From Azovibrio restrictus DSM 23866 (GTDB lineage: Bacteria; Pseudomonadota; Gammaproteobacteria; Burkholderiales; Rhodocyclaceae), in the NCBI RefSeq assembly GCF_000429665.1, contig NZ_AUCH01000007.1, positions 124,001 through 188,000 of the forward strand: 64,000 bases of DNA, in the 5' to 3' direction. Made by a program: the position numbers and the translations under genes. Below are positions 51,133-59,053 of this stretch, piece after piece. Each line of letters starts with the position of its first letter. Positions within the stretch are counted from its first letter, which is position 1. Below the pieces are notes generated by a model that was not told where the DNA came from, did no database searches, and was given only the letters and a program-made list of their open reading frames with translations.

Positions 51133-52430
51133 GATTTACCGGGCAGGTCCATGGTTCTGGGGGCAGTCCGGGGGCGGGCCCGCTCCCCTTCCTCAAAGCG
51201 GGGCAGGCTTTCCGGGGCCACGGCCTGGACGGGCAGCTCCCCCGCCTCCAGGCGGCGGGTCACGTCCAGCTTCAAGCCCCGGGCCGCCAGGGTGTCCAGC
51301 AGGCGGGGGAATTCGGCGCACCAGCGCTCCTCCGCCATGAAGTCGAGACGCTTCCGGACAGCGCCCTCTTCTTCGGCAGCGCTTTCCTGGCGAGCCCGCA
51401 CCACATTGAAATTGAAGGTCTTTTCCTTGACGTTGGCGCGCAGGCGAACATAGTAGCCTTCCCAGCCCGGGCGCTGGAAGTGCAGCATGCCGCCCTCCAC
51501 GAACAGGGTTTCGCTCACCGCCTCCACCTGGTACCCCAGGTCCTGCAGGGAATGCTCCAGGACGATGGCGGCGGCCTCGGCCTCGCGCCGGGCCTGCTCC
51601 GCCACGCAGGCGCCGGACAGGATCTGCAACTGCTGCCGGGTTTCCGGGTCCAGGCGCCCCAGGCCCGCTGCCACTTCGGCCAGCAGGGCCCGCAGGCTTT
51701 CCGGCAGGGCGGCCTCGGGCAGCTGCTCCAGCCAGGCTGCCGCCTGCTCCGCCTCCGCCCTGGCTTCGGCCTGGGCCTGGCGCTGCAGGTGCACCTGCAG
51801 GCGCAGTTCGTTGGCCAGCAGTTCGGCCCGGGCCGGGGTCTCGGCCAGGATCACCTCCCGGGCCAGGACTTCCAGCTCCGCCGGGACTGGCATCCCGGCC
51901 GGCAGTTCCAGGCGCGCCAGGACCCGTTCCACGGTGGCCCGCCAGGCCGCCTGGTCGGCTTCGCCGCGCAGGGCCTGGCGCCGGGCCAAGTAGAGGGCGA
52001 GGATGTTGTCCAGGTCGGGGGTTGCGGCCACGGCCTCCAGGGCCTGGCGCACTGCCTGGCCGGCCTGGGCCGCCACCCGGGTTTCCAGTTCCTGCAGCAG
52101 TGCCTCCAGGGCGCGCACATGGGCGGCCCAGGCGGAAAGTTCCGCTCCCCGAGGCGCCAGAGGCAGCTCGGGACGCTGCTCCAGCAGACCGGCCAGGCGC
52201 CCCAGCCGCCGCTCCAGGGTTTCCACCCGGCCCTGCAGGGCGGCCAGCCGCTCCCCCTCGGCGGCGCGGGCCTGCTGGCGCAGGGACAGACGCTGCTGTT
52301 CCCGGGCCCGGGTTTCGGCCAGGACGGCTTCGTATTCCAGCCCCATGGCATGGGCTTCGCGCAGGGCTTCGGCCACCAGGACGATGGCCAGGGATTCCAG
52401 GGAGTAGGCGGCGGTGGCGGGACCACTCAT
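51129..52430 (-). CDS. Coiled-coil protein, first gene of the AAA+/kinase operon
   Basis: 433 residues; not recognised. A long Ala/Gln/Glu/Arg-rich helical region (about 20-290) with coiled-coil patterning (LRQQARAAEGERLAALQGRV, ETLERRLGRLAGLLEQ, ALEALLQELETRVAAQ) is followed by a compact C-terminal domain (about 295-395: EHSLQDLGYQVEAVSETLFVEGG, GWEGYYVRLRANVKEKTFNFNVVRA, ERWCAEFPRLLDTLAARG). No membrane segment. It starts 30 bases after the LysR stop and overlaps the AAA+ gene (ATGA). Likely an adaptor or scaffold for the ATPase, which is inference. Confidence 0.75.
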   Translation of the reverse strand: MSGPATAAYSLESLAIVLVAEALREAHAMGLEYEAVLAETRAREQQRLSLRQQARAAEGERLAALQGRVETLERRLGRLAGLLEQRPELPLAPRGAELSAWAAHVRALEALLQELETRVAAQAGQAVRQALEAVAATPDLDNILALYLARRQALRGEADQAAWRATVERVLARLELPAGMPVPAELEVLAREVILAETPARAELLANELRLQVHLQRQAQAEARAEAEQAAAWLEQLPEAALPESLRALLAEVAAGLGRLDPETRQQLQILSGACVAEQARREAEAAAIVLEHSLQDLGYQVEAVSETLFVEGGMLHFQRPGWEGYYVRLRANVKEKTFNFNVVRARQESAAEEEGAVRKRLDFMAEERWCAEFPRLLDTLAARGLKLDVTRRLEAGELPVQAVAPESLPRFEEGERARPRTAPRTMDLPGKS

Positions 52431-52460
52431 GGGGCGCTTTCCAGTCGGGCAGAGCCAGGA

Positions 52461-53408
52461 TTATGACTGGAAAGGCATGCCCTTGTCCCCCGCGGCCAGA
52501 GGCTGTTTCCAGCCCCAATAGCCGGGACTGGAATAGGTGCTCTTGAGCAGGTCGATGAACAGCCGCACCCGCAGGGGCAGGTGGCGGCGCTCCGGAAACA
52601 CGGCAAAAATCCCCACGGGGGGCGCGGCCAGGTGATCCAGCACACTCTCCAGGCGGCCCTGGCTCAAATCCTCCCCCACCTCCCAGAGGGAACGCCAGGA
52701 CAGGCCCCGCCCCGCCAGGGCCCACTCGTGCAGCACGGCCCCGTCGTTGCACTCCAGATTGCCTGTGACCTTGAGCATCAGGGTTTTGGCCGGGTCCTCC
52801 GGGTCCCGGAACACCCAGCCCCGCTGCTGGCCCAGGGACAGGCAGTTGTGCCGGGCCAGGTCCTCCAGGCTGACGGGCCGGCCGTGGCGGGCCAGATAAT
52901 CCGGGCTCGCCACCACCATGCGCTGCATCTCCCCGAGCCGCACGCTGACCAGGCTGGAATCGGGCATCTCGCCGATGCGCACGGCGCAATCTATGCCCTC
53001 GTTGAGCAGGTCTACGAGCCGGTCCGAGAGGTTGATATTGGCCGTCACCTCCGGGTTCTGCTCGAGAAAGTTCATGACCAGGGGCGCCACGTGCTGGCGC
53101 CCGAAACCGGCCGGGGCGGAAATTTTCAGATGGCCGCTGGCCTTCACCCCCCCGGCGGAGACGCTGGCCTCCGCGTTGGCCAGGTCGGTCAGGATGCGCT
53201 GACAGTCCTCCAGAAAGGCCTCCCCCTCGAAGGTGATGGAAAGGCGCCGGGTGCTGCGCACCAGCAGCTTCACCCCCAGACGGGACTCCAGGGCATCCAG
53301 CCGGCGGCCGATGATGGCCGGGGTCACCCCCTCGATGCGGGCCGCGGCGGAAAGGCTGCCCCGGGTCGCGACGGCCACGAAAGCTTCGATCTGTTTGAGG
53401 TGATCCAT
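52461..53408 (-). CDS. LysR-family transcriptional regulator
   Basis: 315 residues. N-terminal winged HTH: MDHLKQIEAFVAVATRGSLSAAARIEGVTPAIIGRRLDALESRLGVKLL, followed by the LTTR effector domain. The type with GxxPAxxGRRL is seen in regulators adjacent to aceB and other carbon genes. Divergent from aceB across a 126-base gap, the standard LysR arrangement, so it probably controls malate synthase. It stands upstream of the AAA+/kinase operon in the same direction and could be co-transcribed with it. Confidence 0.92.
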   Translation of the reverse strand: MDHLKQIEAFVAVATRGSLSAAARIEGVTPAIIGRRLDALESRLGVKLLVRSTRRLSITFEGEAFLEDCQRILTDLANAEASVSAGGVKASGHLKISAPAGFGRQHVAPLVMNFLEQNPEVTANINLSDRLVDLLNEGIDCAVRIGEMPDSSLVSVRLGEMQRMVVASPDYLARHGRPVSLEDLARHNCLSLGQQRGWVFRDPEDPAKTLMLKVTGNLECNDGAVLHEWALAGRGLSWRSLWEVGEDLSQGRLESVLDHLAAPPVGIFAVFPERRHLPLRVRLFIDLLKSTYSSPGYWGWKQPLAAGDKGMPFQS

Positions 53409-53445
53409 GGGCGATTTTGTACTTAAAGTAAAAGATAAATTGCCA

Positions 53446-53458
53446 AAATAGCGTATTT
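53446..53458. promoter_or_regulatory. LysR-type operator candidate between the regulator and aceB
   Basis: The 13-base palindrome AAATA-GCG-TATTT lies about midway between the divergent starts, near other inverted motifs such as TGCA-n6-TGCA (53473-53486). The AT-rich gap is a plausible LysR site (T-n11-A type). Confidence 0.5.
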
Positions 53459-53534
53459 ATTTTGCCCGCCCAGTGCAATAGACTGCATTCGTCCCAAGTA
53501 CCCCAATAAATCCAGTTAATCAGAAAGGAATGCC

Positions 53535-55133
53535 ATGAGTCTCAACCTGCCCCAAGGCATGCAGATCACCGCCCCCATCCAGCCCGAGTGGGAATTCATC
53601 TTCGCCCCCGCCGCCCTGGAACTGGTGGCCAAGCTGCACCGGGCCTTCGAAGGCCGCCGCCAGGAACTCCTCAAGGCCCGCATCGCCCGCCAGGCCCGCA
53701 TCGACGCCGGCGAAATGCCCGACTTCCTGCCGGAAACTGCCCACATCCGCGCAGGAGACTGGAAGGTCGCCCCCCTGCCCAAGGCCCTGGAATGCCGCCG
53801 CGTGGAAATCACCGGCCCCGTGGAAGCCAAGATGATCATCAACGCCTTCAACTCCGGCGCTGATTCCTACATGACCGACTTCGAGGATTCCAACAGCCCG
53901 AAGTGGGAAAACCAGATCCAGGGCCAGGTGAACCTCTACAAGGCCATCCGCCGGGAACTGTCGTTCAAGAACGAAAACGGCAAGGAATACAAGCTCAACG
54001 ACAAGATCGCCACCCTGCAGATCCGCCCCCGTGGCTGGCACCTGGATGAAAAGCACGTGCTGGTGGACGGCCAGCGGGTCTCCGGCGGCATCTTCGACTT
54101 CGCCCTGGTGTTCTTCCACAACGCCAAGGAACAGATCGCCCGCGGTGCCGGCCCCTTCTATTACCTGCCCAAGATGGAAAGCCATCTGGAAGCCCGCCTG
54201 TGGAACGAAATCTTCCTGATGGCCCAGGAATACGTGGGCCTGCCCAAGGGCACCATCAAGGCCACGGTGCTGGTGGAAACCATCCTCGCCACCTTCGAGA
54301 TGGAAGAAATCCTCTACGAACTGCGGGACCACTCCGCCGGCCTGAACGCCGGGCGCTGGGACTACATCTTCTCCTGCATCAAGAAGTTCAAGAAGAACGC
54401 CGACTTCTGCCTGGCCAACCGGGGCGCCATCACCATGGAAGTGCCCTTCATGCGCTCCTACGCCCTGGCCCTGGTGCAGGCCTGCCACAAGCGCGGCGCC
54501 CCGGCCATGGGCGGCATGAGCGCCCTGATCCCCATCAAGAGCGACCCGGTGGCCAATGAAAAGGCCCTGGCCGGCATCCGCCACGACAAGCGCCGGGACG
54601 CCAACGACGGCTACGACGGCGGCTGGGTGGCCCACCCGGGCCTGGTGGATATCGCCATGGAAGAATTCAAGGCCGTGCTGGGTGACAAGCCCAACCAGTG
54701 GGGCAAGCAGGTGGAAGGCAACTTCGGCCCGGCCCAGTGGCTGGACTTCCAGCCCTCCCAGCCCATCACCGAAGCCGGCCTCCGGAACAACATCAACGTC
54801 GGCATCCACTACCTCGGCTCCTGGCTGGCCGGCAACGGCTGCGTGCCCATCCACAACCTGATGGAAGATGCGGCCACCGCCGAAATCTCCCGCTCCCAGG
54901 TGTGGCAGTGGGTGGTCTCTCCCAAGGGCATCCTCGACGACGGCCGCAAGGTCACCGTGGAAATGGTGCGCCCCATGATCGCCGAGGAACTGGCCAAGGT
55001 GAAGGCCACCGTCAGCGCCCAGGGCGAAGACACCGCCACCTACGACCAGGCTGCGGTCATCTTCGACAAGATGAGCCTGACCCCCGAATACCCGGAATTC
55101 CTGACCCTGCCCCTGTACGAGGCGATGGAATAA
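53535..55133 (+). CDS. aceB: Malate synthase A
   Basis: 532 residues. It condenses glyoxylate with acetyl-CoA to malate, the second glyoxylate-shunt step. Signatures: DFEDSNSPKWENQIQGQVNLYKAI with the catalytic Asp region, LQIRPRGWHLDEKHV, the isoform A segment FYYLPKMESHLEARLWNEIF, and AMGGMSALIPIKSDP. Preceded by AGAAAGGAATGCC, strong ribosome site. Followed by a terminator. It is separated from aceA by the unknown operon. Confidence 0.96.
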   Translation: MSLNLPQGMQITAPIQPEWEFIFAPAALELVAKLHRAFEGRRQELLKARIARQARIDAGEMPDFLPETAHIRAGDWKVAPLPKALECRRVEITGPVEAKMIINAFNSGADSYMTDFEDSNSPKWENQIQGQVNLYKAIRRELSFKNENGKEYKLNDKIATLQIRPRGWHLDEKHVLVDGQRVSGGIFDFALVFFHNAKEQIARGAGPFYYLPKMESHLEARLWNEIFLMAQEYVGLPKGTIKATVLVETILATFEMEEILYELRDHSAGLNAGRWDYIFSCIKKFKKNADFCLANRGAITMEVPFMRSYALALVQACHKRGAPAMGGMSALIPIKSDPVANEKALAGIRHDKRRDANDGYDGGWVAHPGLVDIAMEEFKAVLGDKPNQWGKQVEGNFGPAQWLDFQPSQPITEAGLRNNINVGIHYLGSWLAGNGCVPIHNLMEDAATAEISRSQVWQWVVSPKGILDDGRKVTVEMVRPMIAEELAKVKATVSAQGEDTATYDQAAVIFDKMSLTPEYPEFLTLPLYEAME

Positions 55134-55162
55134 GCCGTTCCAGGATAAAAGCGGAGAGAGAC

Positions 55163-55191
55163 AACGCCCCGGGAAACCGGGGCGTTTTTTT
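55163..55191 (+). terminator. Terminator of aceB
   Basis: Ten-base stem AACGCCCCGG/CCGGGGCGTT with a GAAA tetraloop, then T5. Confidence 0.93.
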
Positions 55192-55350
55192 GCCTGGATT
55201 TCCGACACCACGCCCGGAGAAAACAAGAGGCTTCATCCACTGGGATTGCCCCCCAACAGGCCAAGCCGTTTGGCAACACTGGGACTGGTTTTCCTCTGGC
55301 GCCCCATGTCTCCGGGGAATTCAAATAAGGCTGTCTGGTTGAACCCCACC

Positions 55351-55365
55351 TGGCATGCCCCTTGC
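55351..55365 (+). promoter_or_regulatory. Sigma-54-type promoter
   Basis: TGGCATG-CCCC-TTGC has the GG and GC at the exact 10-base separation of -24/-12 promoters (consensus TGGCACG-n4-TTGC). It lies 34 bases ahead of the GTG at 55400, and no other gene starts nearby. This implies an enhancer-binding activator, not seen in the window. Confidence 0.6.
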
Positions 55366-55399
55366 GTAATGGCGAGGTCCTTTTTTCCTCGTCCGGGCC

Positions 55400-55849
55400 G
55401 TGTCCAGCACTGTAGACCTGCATCTCTCCCCCCATGCCTCCGCTTCGGCCTATACGGCCCTGATGGCCATGGGCGCGGTGCGGCCCCAGGTCAAGGAGCC
55501 GGAGGCAGCCCAGGATTCGGCCCGGGTCCGAATCAGCGCTGCCGGGCGCCAGCTGGCAACCCTGGCGGCAGCCAGCCCGACGACGGGAACTACCGCCCCC
55601 CTGGATGCCGACGCCCTCCGGGCCCGCAGTCTGGCCTATGGCCCCAGTCCCCTGCCCGCCCTGATGCCGCTGCCCGTCGAAAGGGAAAGCGCCACGCCGG
55701 ACCCGGCGCCCCTGGCCCGGCAGCTGGAAGAAGTCCGGGACCGCCGGGTGGCCCTCTATGAGCGGGAAAAGGCAAGGGGAACGCCGGCTGACGAGATTTA
55801 CGCGCAACTGCAGGCCTTCAACGCGGCCCAGCCCCTGCCCTTCAAGTAG
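55400..55849 (+). CDS. Hypothetical protein behind a sigma-54-type promoter
   Basis: 149 residues from a GTG; no good ribosome site is seen, so the start is uncertain (next in-frame ATG at 55463). Not recognised. The central VRISAAGRQLATLAAA resembles short LS-x-AGR-x-LA-like motifs seen in flagellar-associated small proteins; the C-terminal half is helical and charged (APLARQLEEVRDRRVALYEREKARG). No signal or membrane segment. The promoter type suggests a link to motility, nitrogen or stress control, but this is speculation. Confidence 0.6.
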   Translation: MSSTVDLHLSPHASASAYTALMAMGAVRPQVKEPEAAQDSARVRISAAGRQLATLAAASPTTGTTAPLDADALRARSLAYGPSPLPALMPLPVERESATPDPAPLARQLEEVRDRRVALYEREKARGTPADEIYAQLQAFNAAQPLPFK

Positions 55850-55954
55850 GACCGGAACGCGGCCGGCTTTGCCGGTGGGCGGCAAGCCCTGCCGCTATCG
55901 ACAAGGCCCCGGCTTTGCCGGAAGATGCCGGCCCGCCCTTCTGCCGCGTCTCCC

Positions 55955-56893
55955 ATGGAAATCCTCGTCGACATCATCCTCAAGGCCGGCCGCTCGGCGG
56001 TGGAGCTTTCCCTGTTCGTGCTCCTGCCGGTGATGGTGGTGATGCTGGCCCTGATGCGCATTCTCGAGGCCCGGGGTGTGGTGGACCGGCTGGTGGCCTG
56101 GCTCGCCCCCCTGCTGCGCCCGTTCGGACTGACGGGCCTGGGGGTGTTCGCGGCGCTGCAGATCAACTTCGTCAGCTTTGCCGCGCCCCTGGCCACCCTC
56201 ACCATGATGGAACAGCGGGGTGCCTCCGACCGGCATCTGGCTGCCACCTTGGCCATGGTGTTCGCCATGACCCAGGCCAACACCTCCTTTCCCATGGTCA
56301 CCATGGGCCTGCACCTGGGCCCCACCCTGCTCTTTTCCCTGCTGGGGGGACTGGCGGCCGCCGCGGCCACCTATTACCTGCTCGGCCGCCATCTGTCGGC
56401 CACCGAGGCGCCCATGGACGAGACCCTGCAGCACCGGGTGGCCAAGGACCCCAAGGGGGTGCTGGACGTGATCAACCATGCGGGGGCTGAAGCCTTCAAG
56501 ATCGCCGTGGGAGCCATTCCCATGCTGGTGCTCTCCCTGGTGGTGGTCACCGCCCTGCGCCAGTTCGGCGCCATCGACCTGCTCACCCGGGGCCTGACGC
56601 CCCTGCTCGTCCTGCTCGGCATCGACCCGGCCCTGATCCTGCCCACCCTGACCAAGTACCTGGCGGGCGGCACGGCCATGATGGGGGTGATGGATGAAAT
56701 GCTGCGCAACGGCCAGGCCAGCGCAGCCCTGCTCAATGCCAGCGCCGGCTTCCTGATCCATCCCTTCGACGTGCCCGGGGTGGCGGTGCTGATTTCCGCC
56801 GGTCCCCGGGTGGCCCGGGTGTGGAAGGTGGCAGCCCTGGGCGCCTGTGTCGGCATCGGGGCCCGCACCTTGGGCCACGCCCTGCTCTACTGA
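55955..56893 (+). CDS. Gate-domain (nucleoside-recognition) membrane protein
   Basis: 312 residues from an ATG at 55955; an earlier ATG at 55925 is possible but homologues begin at MEILVDIILKAGR. Eight or so membrane segments in two halves, each with a Gate-type pattern: ELSLFVLLPVMVVMLALMRILEARGVVD with LQINFVSFAAPLATLTMMEQRG, and IAVGAIPMLVLSLVVVTALRQFGAIDLL with LPTLTKYLAGGTAMMGVMDEM. Family members include spore-maturation and nucleoside-permease-like proteins; the substrate is unknown. Confidence 0.82.
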   Translation: MEILVDIILKAGRSAVELSLFVLLPVMVVMLALMRILEARGVVDRLVAWLAPLLRPFGLTGLGVFAALQINFVSFAAPLATLTMMEQRGASDRHLAATLAMVFAMTQANTSFPMVTMGLHLGPTLLFSLLGGLAAAAATYYLLGRHLSATEAPMDETLQHRVAKDPKGVLDVINHAGAEAFKIAVGAIPMLVLSLVVVTALRQFGAIDLLTRGLTPLLVLLGIDPALILPTLTKYLAGGTAMMGVMDEMLRNGQASAALLNASAGFLIHPFDVPGVAVLISAGPRVARVWKVAALGACVGIGARTLGHALLY

Positions 56894-56999
56894 CCCCCAG
56901 GGACGGCAGCCGGAGTACCATGGCGTACCGCCGGACAACAGCGTCCGGCCCTGACTGGAGCCGCCGGCACAGGCGGCCCGCAACTCTGGAGCACAGCAG

Positions 57000-57425
57000 A
57001 TGAAAAAACGTTACTGGGCCCTGCTGGCCCTGATCTTTCTGGTCTGGCTGGACTGGTACATCCGCGCCCCCGACGCCCAGTCCCGGGAGCTCACCGCCGT
57101 GATCCACAGCCAGGGCAGCCCGCAGCTGCAGCAGTATCCCTATCCCTTCAAGGTGTTCCGGGTGGAGCCCGACGGCACGGCGGTGATGGGCACGCCGCGC
57201 AGTTTCGAGATGCCGGCGGCGAAGTTCCTGCAGGCCGCATTCCCGGAACTCAATACCCGGGACAACAATGACCCGGCCTTCGTGGCCGCCCAGCAACAGC
57301 TGGGCAAGGTCCAGGACGAGGCCAGGGGCATCATCCTGAAACAGCCCGGCATCAAGGCCGTGCGCTGGGAGCTGGACCGGGACTGGCTGCGGGAACAGGG
57401 TATCGTGCTGCCCGGGAATCCCTGA
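57000..57425 (+). CDS. Membrane-anchored hypothetical protein
   Basis: 141 residues. An N-terminal hydrophobic segment (MKKRYWALLALIFLVWLDWYI) anchors or exports it; the rest is soluble (YPYPFKVFRVEPDGTAVMGTPRSFEMP, LGKVQDEARGIILKQPGIKAVRWELDRDWL). Not recognised. It lies 106 bases after the Gate protein gene and 71 bases ahead of the argD leader. Confidence 0.7.
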   Translation: MKKRYWALLALIFLVWLDWYIRAPDAQSRELTAVIHSQGSPQLQQYPYPFKVFRVEPDGTAVMGTPRSFEMPAAKFLQAAFPELNTRDNNDPAFVAAQQQLGKVQDEARGIILKQPGIKAVRWELDRDWLREQGIVLPGNP

Positions 57426-57496
57426 GCCCGGACTCTCCCGCCCTGTCGCAGAAAATTCATGCCGGCAACTTATTTCCTGTGGCAAACTCCTTCTCC

Positions 57497-57580
57497 ATGA
57501 ACCTTGCCTGCACCGCCTTCTCCCGACGCCGCCGTGGCTTTCCGCCAATGTCGTCGCGCGTCCCCCAGGTGCAGTCCTAA
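57497..57580 (+). CDS. Arg-rich leader peptide of argD (predicted)
   Basis: 27 codons beginning MNLACTAFSRRRRGF and ending at TAA. Codons 10-13 are four consecutive Arg codons (CGA CGC CGC CGT, 57524-57535). It sits between the preceding gene and a terminator-like hairpin ahead of argD. No strong ribosome site is seen before the ATG, the main doubt. The Arg run overlaps a sequence that can pair with the terminator, the layout of a translation-controlled attenuator sensing arginine supply. Confidence 0.55.
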   Translation: MNLACTAFSRRRRGFPPMSSRVPQVQS

Positions 57581-57644
57581 CCCCGGTTCCTCAGGACTTC
57601 CCCCCTCCAAGGCCACGGCGATCCCGTGGCCTTTCTGTTTTCTT
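57530..57644 (+). promoter_or_regulatory. argD attenuator (antiterminator and terminator)
   Basis: Terminator: 10-base stem AAGGCCACGG/CCGTGGCCTT (57609-57618 with 57624-57633) followed by TCTGTTTTCTT. Its 5' arm region AAGGCCACGGCG is complementary, apart from one position, to 57530-57541 (CGCCGTGGCTTT), which includes the Arg codons of the leader. A second stem AGTCCT/AGGACT lies between. Pairing of the leader with the 5' arm would prevent the terminator. Confidence 0.6.
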
Positions 57645-57671
57645 ACCCCCGGAAAAAAGGAGAACCCTTCC

Positions 57672-58859
57672 ATGAACCAGCCCCTCGCCCATGCCGACGC
57701 CCTGATGTGGATCACCCCCCGGCCCGACCTCCTGTTCACCCAGGGGGCCGGCTCCTGGCTCACCGATCACCAGGGCAAGCGCTACCTGGACTTCGTCCAG
57801 GGCTGGGCCGTCAACTGCCTGGGCCACGGCCACCCGGCCATTGTCGAGGCCCTGACCCGGCAGGCAGGCCAGCTGCTCAACCCCAGCCCGGCCTTCTACA
57901 ACGCTCCGTCCCTGCAGCTGGCGGCGAACCTGAGCCGCCATGCCGGCCTGGAGCGGGTGTTCTTCGCCAATACCGGGGCGGAGGCCAACGAAGGAGCCAT
58001 CAAGCTGGCGCGCAAATGGGGACGCAAGTACCGGAACGGCGCCCATGAAATCATCACCTTCGAAAACGGCTTCCACGGCCGCAGCCTGGCCACCATGTCG
58101 GCCTCCGGCAAGCCGGGCTGGGACAAGCTGTTCGCCCCCCAGGTCCCGGGTTTTCCCAAGGCCAGGCTGAACGATCTGGATTCGGTGGCAGCCCTGATCA
58201 ACGAACGCACCGTGGCCATCATGCTCGAACCCATCCAGGGGGAAGGCGGGGTCCTGCCGGCGGAGCGGGAATTCCTGCAACTACTGCGCCAGATCACCGA
58301 AGACCGGGGCCTGCTGCTGATTCTGGACGAGGTCCAGACCGGCATGGGCCGCACCGGCACCCTGTTCGCCCATGAGCAGGCCGGCATCCGCCCCGACATC
58401 ATGACCCTGGGCAAGGGCATAGGCGGCGGTGTGCCCCTTTCGGCCCTGCTGGCCCGGGAGGCGGTGTGCTGTTTCGAGGCTGGCGACCAGGGCGGGACCT
58501 ACAACGGCAACCCCCTGATGACGGCAGTGGGCGTGGCCGTGCTGGACACTCTGACGGCCCCGGGCTTCCTGGAACAGGTACAGGCCAGGGGCGAATACCT
58601 GGCCCGGGGCCTCCAGGCCCTGGCCCGGGATACCGGCCAGGTGGGGGAACGGGGCCAGGGTCTGCTGCGGGCCCTGATCCTCGCCGATGACCGGGGCCCG
58701 GCCCTGGTGGAGGCCGCCCGCAGCCGCAGCCCCGAGGGCCTGCTGCTGAACGCCCCCCGTCCCCACCTGCTGCGCTTCATGCCCGCCCTGAACGTTTCCG
58801 AGGCAGAAATCGACCTGATGCTGGCCTGGCTGAAGGAGTTGCTGGAAAGCAAGGCCTGA
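57672..58859 (+). CDS. argD: Acetylornithine aminotransferase
   Basis: 395 residues from an ATG at 57672 with AAGGAG upstream; the frame opens further but that is the leader. PLP class III transaminase: SPAFYNAPSLQLAANLS, FFANTGAEANEGAIKLARKWG, LILDEVQTGMGRTGTLF, and the PLP Lys in MTLGKGIGGGVPL. It acts on N-acetylornithine in arginine synthesis or succinylornithine in catabolism; the two cannot be told apart by eye. Preceded by an Arg-rich leader and terminator, so regulation by arginine supply is likely. Confidence 0.92.
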   Translation: MNQPLAHADALMWITPRPDLLFTQGAGSWLTDHQGKRYLDFVQGWAVNCLGHGHPAIVEALTRQAGQLLNPSPAFYNAPSLQLAANLSRHAGLERVFFANTGAEANEGAIKLARKWGRKYRNGAHEIITFENGFHGRSLATMSASGKPGWDKLFAPQVPGFPKARLNDLDSVAALINERTVAIMLEPIQGEGGVLPAEREFLQLLRQITEDRGLLLILDEVQTGMGRTGTLFAHEQAGIRPDIMTLGKGIGGGVPLSALLAREAVCCFEAGDQGGTYNGNPLMTAVGVAVLDTLTAPGFLEQVQARGEYLARGLQALARDTGQVGERGQGLLRALILADDRGPALVEAARSRSPEGLLLNAPRPHLLRFMPALNVSEAEIDLMLAWLKELLESKA

Positions 58860-58913
58860 ACGGAACGCCCCGTTCAACAGGACGACTTCCTCAACGCCAC
58901 GCTTCCTCTCACA

Positions 58914-58952
58914 TAGCCCCCGGCCCTGCGGTTCCCGCAGCGCCGGGGGCTA
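58914..58952. other. Long perfect hairpin after argD
   Basis: Outer 11-base stem TAGCCCCCGGC/GCCGGGGGCTA with an inner stem CTGCGG/CCGCAG and loop TTC. There is no T-run on either side, so it may be a factor-dependent terminator or an RNA element between argD and the TonB-receptor gene. Confidence 0.55.
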
Positions 58953-59053
58953 CGTGTTCCCGGAGCAGAAAGCAAGAGCCCACTCAGACCAAAGTAATAG
59001 CCGTAACACTTTGCTACAATCCCCTCACCGTTGTTCACCCCAAACGCCTGCCC

